Shown: positions 58,131-64,000 of the stretch, piece after piece | Numbering within the stretch: the first letter of the stretch is position 1 | How the letters are laid out: each line of letters begins with the position of its first letter | DNA from: Benincasa hispida | Lineage: Eukaryota > Streptophyta > Magnoliopsida > Cucurbitales > Cucurbitaceae | Length of the DNA: 64,000 bases | Reading direction: 5' to 3' | NCBI RefSeq assembly: GCF_009727055.1 | Contig: NC_052357.1 | Location: 81,522,345 to 81,586,344 of the forward strand | Notes under the pieces: model-generated | Told to the model about the DNA's origin: nothing | The model's input: the letters and a program-made list of their open reading frames with translations, nothing else | The model's database searches: none | Made by a program: the position numbers and the translations under genes

Positions 58131-59400
58131 AAGATATTCAACCCTCCTCTTGCCTTAACATTCATAGGACCACAAAGGTCTAAATGTACAAATTCTAAGG
58201 GTTCTTTGGCTCTATGACCTTTTCTAGTAAAAAAATCTTTTAATAATTTTGTCTTCAAGGCATGACTCATATATTGGTAAAGAGTCTTCTTCTAACTCAC
58301 TTAAAGTCCTCTTTTAACCAATCTTTCAATTCAATTAAGATTTATGTGTCCTAATCTTAAGTGCCAAATATGGATATTTTCTTTGGATAAATCTTTTGTC
58401 TTTTATTTAGTTGTCGCAATTCTGAACATTTCAGCATATAGAAGCGCTTTAGATGCTAATAGTCCTAGCATATATAAACTACTATCTAGGTTTGTAGAAC
58501 AAATATTCATACCATTCTTATAAATAAAAACACTTTATATACTAGAAAATTTACAGAATAATTGTGTTCTAACAAAGCTTTAGCAGAAATAAGGTTCCGC
58601 TTCATATACGGAAGAGGAAGGTTCTCGGGAAAAAGTTATTCTACAAAGGTAAGTTGATGTTCTTCCTCTTCAAAGCATGCTGTAATTTCTTGTTTAAATG
58701 CATAATTATATTTTGTAGGCTTTTTATTCTGTGAAAAATGAAAATTAGGAACGATCCCGCTTCCACTGCAAAACTTCCCTGTTCTTTCAAAATATTCAAT
58801 TCTTGGTTGTTGACTAATGCTTGTCAATTCTTGGTTTGAAGCTCCAACCTATACAAGGGGCCTTCCCTGTTCTTTCAAAATATTCAAACCCTCATCTTGC
58901 CTTAACATTCATAGGACTACAGAGGTCTAAATGTAAAAGTTCTAAGGATTCTTTGGCTCAATGACCTTTTGCAATAAAATATCTTTTAGTCATTTTGTCT
59001 TCAAGGAATGACTCACATATTGGTAAAGAGTCTTCTTCTAACTCACTTAGAAGTCCTCTTTTAACCAATCTCATTGAGATTTATGTATCCTAATCTTAAG
59101 TGCCAAAGATGGACATTTTCTTTGGAGAAATATTTTGTCTTTTATTAAGTTGTTGCAATTCTGAACATTTCAGCATATAGAAGCATTTTAGATGCTAACA
59201 GTCTTAGCACATAGAAACTACTCTCTAGGTTTGCATAACAAATATTCACACAATTCTTATAAATAAAAACACTTTATTTCCTAGAAAATTTACAAAATAA
59301 TTGTGTTCTAACAAAGATTTAGCCGAAATAAGATTCCACTTCATATCCAGAACCACATATACATTATCTAATAATAAATATGATTTCTAAAAGAGAAGTT
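57940..59400. repeat. Tandem duplication of a chimeric LTR-end plus integrase unit
   Basis: Unit 1 (about 57940-58617) and unit 2 (about 58618-59400) both run from GAAAAAGTT(G/A)TTCTACAA through AAGCATG(T/C)TGTAATTTCTTG and GAACGATCC(T/C)GCTTCC to copia integrase sequence on the - strand and a shared end TAATTGTGTTCTAACAAAG. Both carry the LTR-end/integrase junction. Unit 2 has an extra stretch at about 58800-58865 containing a second copy of CCCTGTTCTTTCAAAATATTC. Confidence 0.75.
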
Positions 59401-59611
59401 TAAACGCCTCACATTGCCACTATTGAGATGACGTGCTTTGTTCAAACCCGCATTGTCATTTCACTAGTCTTGAGTTGTTGCCAGAAACTCATTCCCTGAA
59501 AAGAAGAACAAACATGATTAGTGACGCTTGAATCAATTATCCAGGCAGAATCATCATTCTCCACTAAGCAGATTTCTAAAACTAGTAAATCACATTTACC
59601 TTGTTTGGTTT
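58130..59611 (-). pseudogene. Copia element F: protease to integrase remnant (duplicated)
   Basis: On the - strand from right to left: AWIIDSSVTNHVCSSFQGMS (protease, with DSG changed to DSS) near 59470-59560, then pre-integrase LNLERLVKRGL-type and integrase-start wording (HRAKEPLEFVHLDLCGPMNV, KARGGLNILK) near 58130-58330. The pre-integrase/integrase part occurs again at about 58870-59110. All frames are broken. The matching gag N-terminus lies at 62710-62858, beyond an inserted Athila-like element. Confidence 0.78.
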
Positions 59612-59617
59612 TCTTCT

Positions 59618-61075
59618 TGATAACTTGTAGAACTATAAGTTATTTCTCTCTTAAGGTTTGAATAATTAGAGCCAAATAATGAGAAATACATTCATTTCAG
59701 TAGAAAAACACATAAAATTACTTATATGCGCTCAATACATACAAAAGCATCCTTCTAAGAGAAAAATGCACTAACAACACTTGAAAACGTAGGAATCGTA
59801 GATTTTTCACTAAGTGTTGCAGATATGCCAACGCATGAGGCATGCGTTGAAACCAAATGGATGCAAGAAAATACATTCCACTCGTACACTTAAATCAAAT
59901 CTCAACTTGTAGTATGGGCAACCTGACAGGTGGCAACTGAGTTGATCAGAATGGCAGGCGGCTATAGCAAGGCATGGAATTTAATGCCATCACATTACAA
60001 GTTACTGAAGCCCAACGCATATAAAAGGGAGATGTTGCCCATGAAAAAGAGTTAGTTAGTTAGAAGGTCATAAGGTCAGACACTTAGAAGTAGGCAACAA
60101 CTTCTCTATACAAAGTATATCTCAGCCGCCTACAAAAAGAGAAGGAGTCCGACCACCATTTCCACCACCGATACGGAGGTTTTGCCGAAGTTAGAGCTTG
60201 AGAGAGACAACTTTCAACATGTCCTCACCCCAGTCACAGCAACAAGCACCTAAAATCAAGCCAAATGGAGAAAAAGATTGACCCTAGTGGCTTGACACAC
60301 TTTTCTTTCCCTTACTTAACGTTTTCTTCCATTATTTGTCTTGATTGAACTGGGATTTTGTAGAAATATTTCATTAATTCAATCATGATTTCATCCATTT
60401 TCACATTCATTTTCTTACTTTCCTTCATTATGAGTAGCTAAATCCATCATGGTAGGGTGGAGCTAAATGATGATCTACTAAGTCACATGTATGTGCATCC
60501 AACTTTCCGTCATATTGATCTGTCATATTAGTAAACACATGCATCTTAGAGATAAGATAAATGTGGCAAACACATCGAGAGATATTGAAAGAATCAAGAA
60601 GAAAATAGAACCTGGACGCATCACACATATATACTTAGGGATTACCAGTTAGTCTTCCCAACCCCATCTTATTCCATTGAACTCATAAAAAACTTGTTGT
60701 TTGTACTAAGGAAACATCACATGAAATTCCAATGCATTCCATACTTTGTCAATGCATCCCATTTCTCCAACCTCTTTCTCTTGCATGTATGCTGGCTTAG
60801 TTTAGTTTAGAACATCAACAAATATATCTATACTTAATCACATTGCTCAAGATCATTTCACCATCTTGTATTAGTACTAACTAATCCATGCGTTCGACCC
60901 TAGACTTGCTAGGAAACTTGGGCTAGGTTTATATTTGGATCTAACTCAAGAAAACTTGTACACAACTAAAGATTTACATAGACATTAATCTCTACATCCT
61001 AACACATAGTTTGAATTTAAGTTAGAAAATTGCATAAACATAATGCAAAGAAAAAAAGATTAAAAATCACCAACA
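59618..61075 (+). repeat. Athila-like 5' LTR
   Basis: 1,458 bp from TGATAACTTGTAG to AATCACCAACA. A good TATA box (CATATAAAAGGGAG, about 60018-60031) marks the likely retroelement promoter. The start also forms a small inverted repeat (AACTTGTAG...TATAAGTT). Confidence 0.75.
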
Positions 61076-61077
61076 AG

Positions 61078-61099
61078 TTTTTGGCACCGTTGTCAAGGA
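61078..61099 (+). promoter_or_regulatory. Athila-like primer binding site (tRNA-Asp type)
   Basis: TTTTTGGCACCGTTGTCAAGGA, a mutated form of the TGGCGCCGTTGCCGGGGA site used by Athila/Tat elements, three bases after the LTR end. Confidence 0.85.
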
Positions 61100-61399
61100 T
61101 TAGGCGACGTAGCTAACAAAAATATTGTTTTGAATCCTTTGTAGGACTCTCAATTAAAGAAGTATTACATGTTGAGCCTGAGCTTGTAAATGTTTTATGA
61201 GCACAGAGACTCTTCTAAGCCCAAATATGACCCTGAGATTGAAAAACCTTCCGTCAATTAATAAGAGCTAATAGAAGACGGAGGCAAAGACAGAAAAGAA
61301 TGACTGACGATTAAAATAACCAACACATGGCTCAAAAATTAGCAAATATTGTCAATAATCCTATTTTGATGGCAAACAACAGCACACGGCCAATGGTGA

Positions 61400-62690
61400 A
61401 TATGCTTCACTTATTCTAGATGACTTTGCACTTGGGATAGTTTATCCAACCCTTGATGGGACGAGATTTAAGATGAAGTCTGTAATGCTACAGATGGTAT
61501 AAACTATAGGGCAGTTTGGTGGAATGCGAGGGGAGGATCCTCATACACACTTAAAGTGTTTCTTGAAGACATGCAATTCCTTTGTGATTCATGGAATCAC
61601 ACCTGAAGTCATAAGGATGTCTATGTTTCCTTATTCATTGAGAGATGATGTAAAGCAATGGCTAAGCTCTTTCGAGCCTGGCGAGGTGAATACATGGGAG
61701 AAGTTAGTAGAGAAATTCATGCAAAAAAATTTCCCTTCCTATTGTCAACGCAAGACGTTAAAGGGAAATCGTGAACTTTAAGGAGAGAGATTCCAGGACA
61801 TTAAGTAACGCGTGGGAGAGATTTAAATGGTTAGTTAAGAATTCTCTTAACCATGGGTTACTTCTCACATTTCAAATGGAAACGTTCTATACTGGCCTAA
61901 ATAAACATTCCCAGATAGTCGTAAACTCAGCTATCACAAGAGGGATTATGATCAAGTCTTATGATGAAGCAAAGGATATTTTAGATCGAATAGCCAAGCA
62001 TAACATGGAGTGGGGCGATGAATCACAATCGGAGGATAGGTGTCGAAGAGTAGGAGTAATAGATAATGACACAGTGAGCAACTTAGCTAAACAAGTGGCC
62101 ACCATGACAAACATGTTGAATAACTTACCCATGAACAACGCACCTCAAATGCAGTATGTGCATCAGATAGATGCATTGAGACAACTCATGATTAGCTATG
62201 TAGGTTGCGGTGAGCCACATCCATATGAAGTCCATCCTCAAAATCCACAATCAGTCTGTTTTGTGAAGAACATCCCCTTCTCCAATACTTACAACCCGTG
62301 ATGGCATTTCTCTTGAAGAGGCCAGCAAAATCCAGAGCAGCCTAGCATGCAATTGCAGTAGAGGTAGAGACCCCCACCGGAATTTCAGCACACTCGGTAG
62401 CAACCACCACATCAATCTAACAATAGAAGTACAACTGCATCGAATTCTTCTTCTCTGCTTGAGGCTTTGTTCAAAGAGTACATAGTTCAAAATGACTTGT
62501 TACTGAAGAGTAGGCATCATCCACCAGGAACTTAGAGCTGCAGGTAGGTTGAATTTTTAATGAATTGAAAAACCGCCGACAAGGAACCTTGCCAAGCAAT
62601 ACAGAAGCTCCCAGACAACACAATAATGGCAAGAAGTAGTGTCAAGCAGTGCGAAGTAGTAATCCTCTAGCATATGTTAAAAGAAAAGAC
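61400..62690 (+). pseudogene. Athila-like gag
   Basis: Retrotransposon gag/capsid domain: GMRGEDPHTHLKCFLKTCNS, MSMFPYSLRDDVKQWLSSFE, VNTWEKLVEKFMQKNFPSYC, then after a frameshift near 61770 FKERDSRTLSNAWERFKWLV and FYTGLNKHSQIVVNSAITRG. The QALY-type tail continues in broken frames to TLPSNTEAP-like wording near 62590-62620. Gag forms the particle; here it is inactive. Confidence 0.87.
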
Positions 62691-62699
62691 CCAAGAGAG

Positions 62700-62858
62700 G
62701 ACAACCTCAACAAGGACTTGGGGACATTCCTCAACAAGGATAGACTTCAAGTTTTCAATAATAAGTACAATCTTTATCGTATTTTTCCAACTTGTGTAAT
62801 TTCTGGCAGTTAATTTGTCAGCACTTAGAAGGTTTAATGTAGTGCTAGTCATTTTCAA
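62700..62858 (-). pseudogene. Copia element F gag N-terminus
   Basis: Starts at the complement of 62856-62858. LNLLSADKLTARNYTSWKNT and IKIVLIIENLKSILVEECPQ are the first residues of a copia gag. The frame becomes unrelated after VLVEV, where the Athila-like sequence begins. Continuation on the other side of the insertion is at 59611. Confidence 0.78.
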
Positions 62859-64000
62859 AGATTGCTAAAACTATAAAAATTATTTATATTAGTCATTAAG
62901 GCATTATCCAATTGAAACTAATCAAATTTTAGCAAAATTCTAATGTACCCTATATGACATCTAATTTTGCAATGATGCTTCATTGAGTCAGGATAAAAGT
63001 CAACGTAGGGTGGTTAGTCACCTCTCGATTGAATTGAGGCAGTCTCAACCAACCATTACACTAGAATAACTTTTATCACTATAACTATTAGTCGTTATTG
63101 TTCGGTCAAGAAATCATTAACTTACTTAAGAATTTCTTATAAGTATAACCCTTCATTTTGGACTCTAGAGTTCCGCTTTAATGAGCCAACCGTAGAAAAA
63201 AAACAAATTGGAAAAAAACTAGGAGTTTGTGTAAAATTTCATGCAAATGCCTTCCACAGGGGGACACAAGTAAAAGTACCTTGAGGCCGAGCATGAAACT
63301 TTACTACAAACCAATGAAGGAGACAGTGGGATGTGTGTCTCCCACTTACTATAAATACTTTCTCCATTCACCTTGGTATTAACCTATGCAAATACCATCC
63401 GTAGGGAGACGCAAGCAAAGGTGCCTCTAGACCAAGCATAGATCTCACGACGTGAGCTATTTAGGGAGAAATGTGAAAAGAAATTGACATATCATATACA
63501 TTATTTCCCTTCCACTGAGTGTTTTAAACCTTGGGTTTATTAACTTAGGTAAATTCGGCCGACAATTTAACTAAGTGATTGTTAAATTTGTCCAAAACTC
63601 TTATATTAGATAGTTTAATTTATTAAATATTTTAATAAACCTAATCATTTCTTGCATTCTTATAACATAATTGTCTAATTTACCTTCCAGATAGTTTCTC
63701 AGGTAGGGGTATTCCGTTTTCGTCAGCTTAAATACCCTTGCCTTAGACAGAACCTTCCTTAGATAAAGGTCCCTTATAGATAATTATATTATAAAATTAA
63801 TATTTTATTAATACAATTTAATTATATCAAGGAGAAACTAGAAGATTAACTTATTTCTATGTTCATTAGAAATATTTTAACATAGGTTAAACCATTTAAA
63901 ATTAATTTTAACCTATATTTGTATACAACTCTTGATCATAGATTTTATTATTTCATTATTTTATAACACTTATAAAATTTAATGAAACAATTAAAATCTA
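62859..64000. other. Probable leader/LTR of copia F, cut by window end
   Basis: Sequence upstream (on the - strand) of the copia F gag, so its leader and 5' LTR should lie here, but no second LTR is in the window to set the limits. Two related blocks, (GCAAAT(G/A)CC)...(AGGG)(G/A)GAC(A/G)CAAG(T/C)AAA, occur at 63243-63300 and 63388-63440 at a spacing of about 145. No gene seen. Confidence 0.45.

Larger units (their letters stand above)
59618..62690 (+). mobile_element. Athila-like Ty3/gypsy element, 5' LTR and gag only
   Basis: Starts TGATAACTTGTAGAACTATAA with a 1.46-kb LTR, a primer site for tRNA-Asp and a gag region on the + strand. It is truncated after gag: no protease, pol or 3' LTR. 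It lies between the gag and protease parts of copia F, so it inserted into F. Confidence 0.82.

Noticed and set aside
1..64000. CRISPR arrays, rRNA genes, bacterial operons, plastid or mitochondrial inserts
   Set aside because: No direct-repeat/spacer arrays, no rRNA words, and spliced plant genes with retroelements throughout; nothing resembling organelle genes was noticed.

Overview
This is a gene-poor, AT-rich stretch of plant nuclear DNA. Two developmental homeobox genes with spliced, clearly eudicot-type coding sequence identify the host: the 3' end of a class I KNOX gene (KNAT1/BREVIPEDICELLUS-like, 1546-2156, + strand) and a complete HD-Zip class II gene (HAT22/HAT9-like, 19303-21297, - strand, three exons, 275 residues). 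The wording of several retrotransposon proteins and LTRs resembles what I recall from cucurbit genomes (melon, cucumber, gourds), so Cucurbitaceae is my best guess. That is an inference from memory, not something the window proves.

Almost everything else is transposable-element DNA or anonymous AT-rich intergenic sequence. From left to right: (1) 1-2156, last long intron and last two coding exons of the KNOX gene. (2) 4560-18244, a Sirevirus-like Ty1/copia element on the - strand (element A) with an extra envelope-like coding region after RNase H. A second copia element (B, 8673-14056) is inserted in its reverse transcriptase region with a clean CTATT target duplication. (3) 19303-21297, the HD-Zip gene. 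(4) 24649-26755, a degenerate CACTA (En/Spm) DNA transposon. (5) 28377-28766, a MITE and a perfect 73-bp palindrome. (6) 30103-37458, a decayed copia element (C, - strand) carrying a 1.9-kb solo LTR. It is truncated at its 5' LTR by another copy of the same LTR family, which runs to about 38636. (7) 38637-45359, anonymous AT-rich DNA with small repeats. (8) 45360-49775, a Ty3/gypsy element (D, + strand) with an internal deletion from gag into reverse transcriptase. (9) 52364-52512, a dense cluster of site II (GGCCCA/TGGGCC) motifs beside a 15-N gap. (10) 53100-64000, a pile-up: a solo LTR in inverse orientation, a gypsy pol fragment (E), a partial LTR, a tandemly duplicated copia PR/integrase remnant (F), an Athila-like gypsy LTR plus gag, and the 5' end of copia F.

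None of the retroelements looks able to move by itself. All have stops, frameshifts, truncations or lost catalytic residues. Insertion order can be read directly in places: B after A, the solo LTR after C, and the Athila-like element after copia F. I saw no tRNA, rRNA or CRISPR array. No unmistakably new system is present. The most unusual observations are the perfect palindrome, the orphan site II promoter-like block beside the gap, the envelope-like region of element A, the tandem chimeric LTR/integrase duplication, and a palindromic HD-Zip-type binding site inside intron 1 of the HD-Zip gene.
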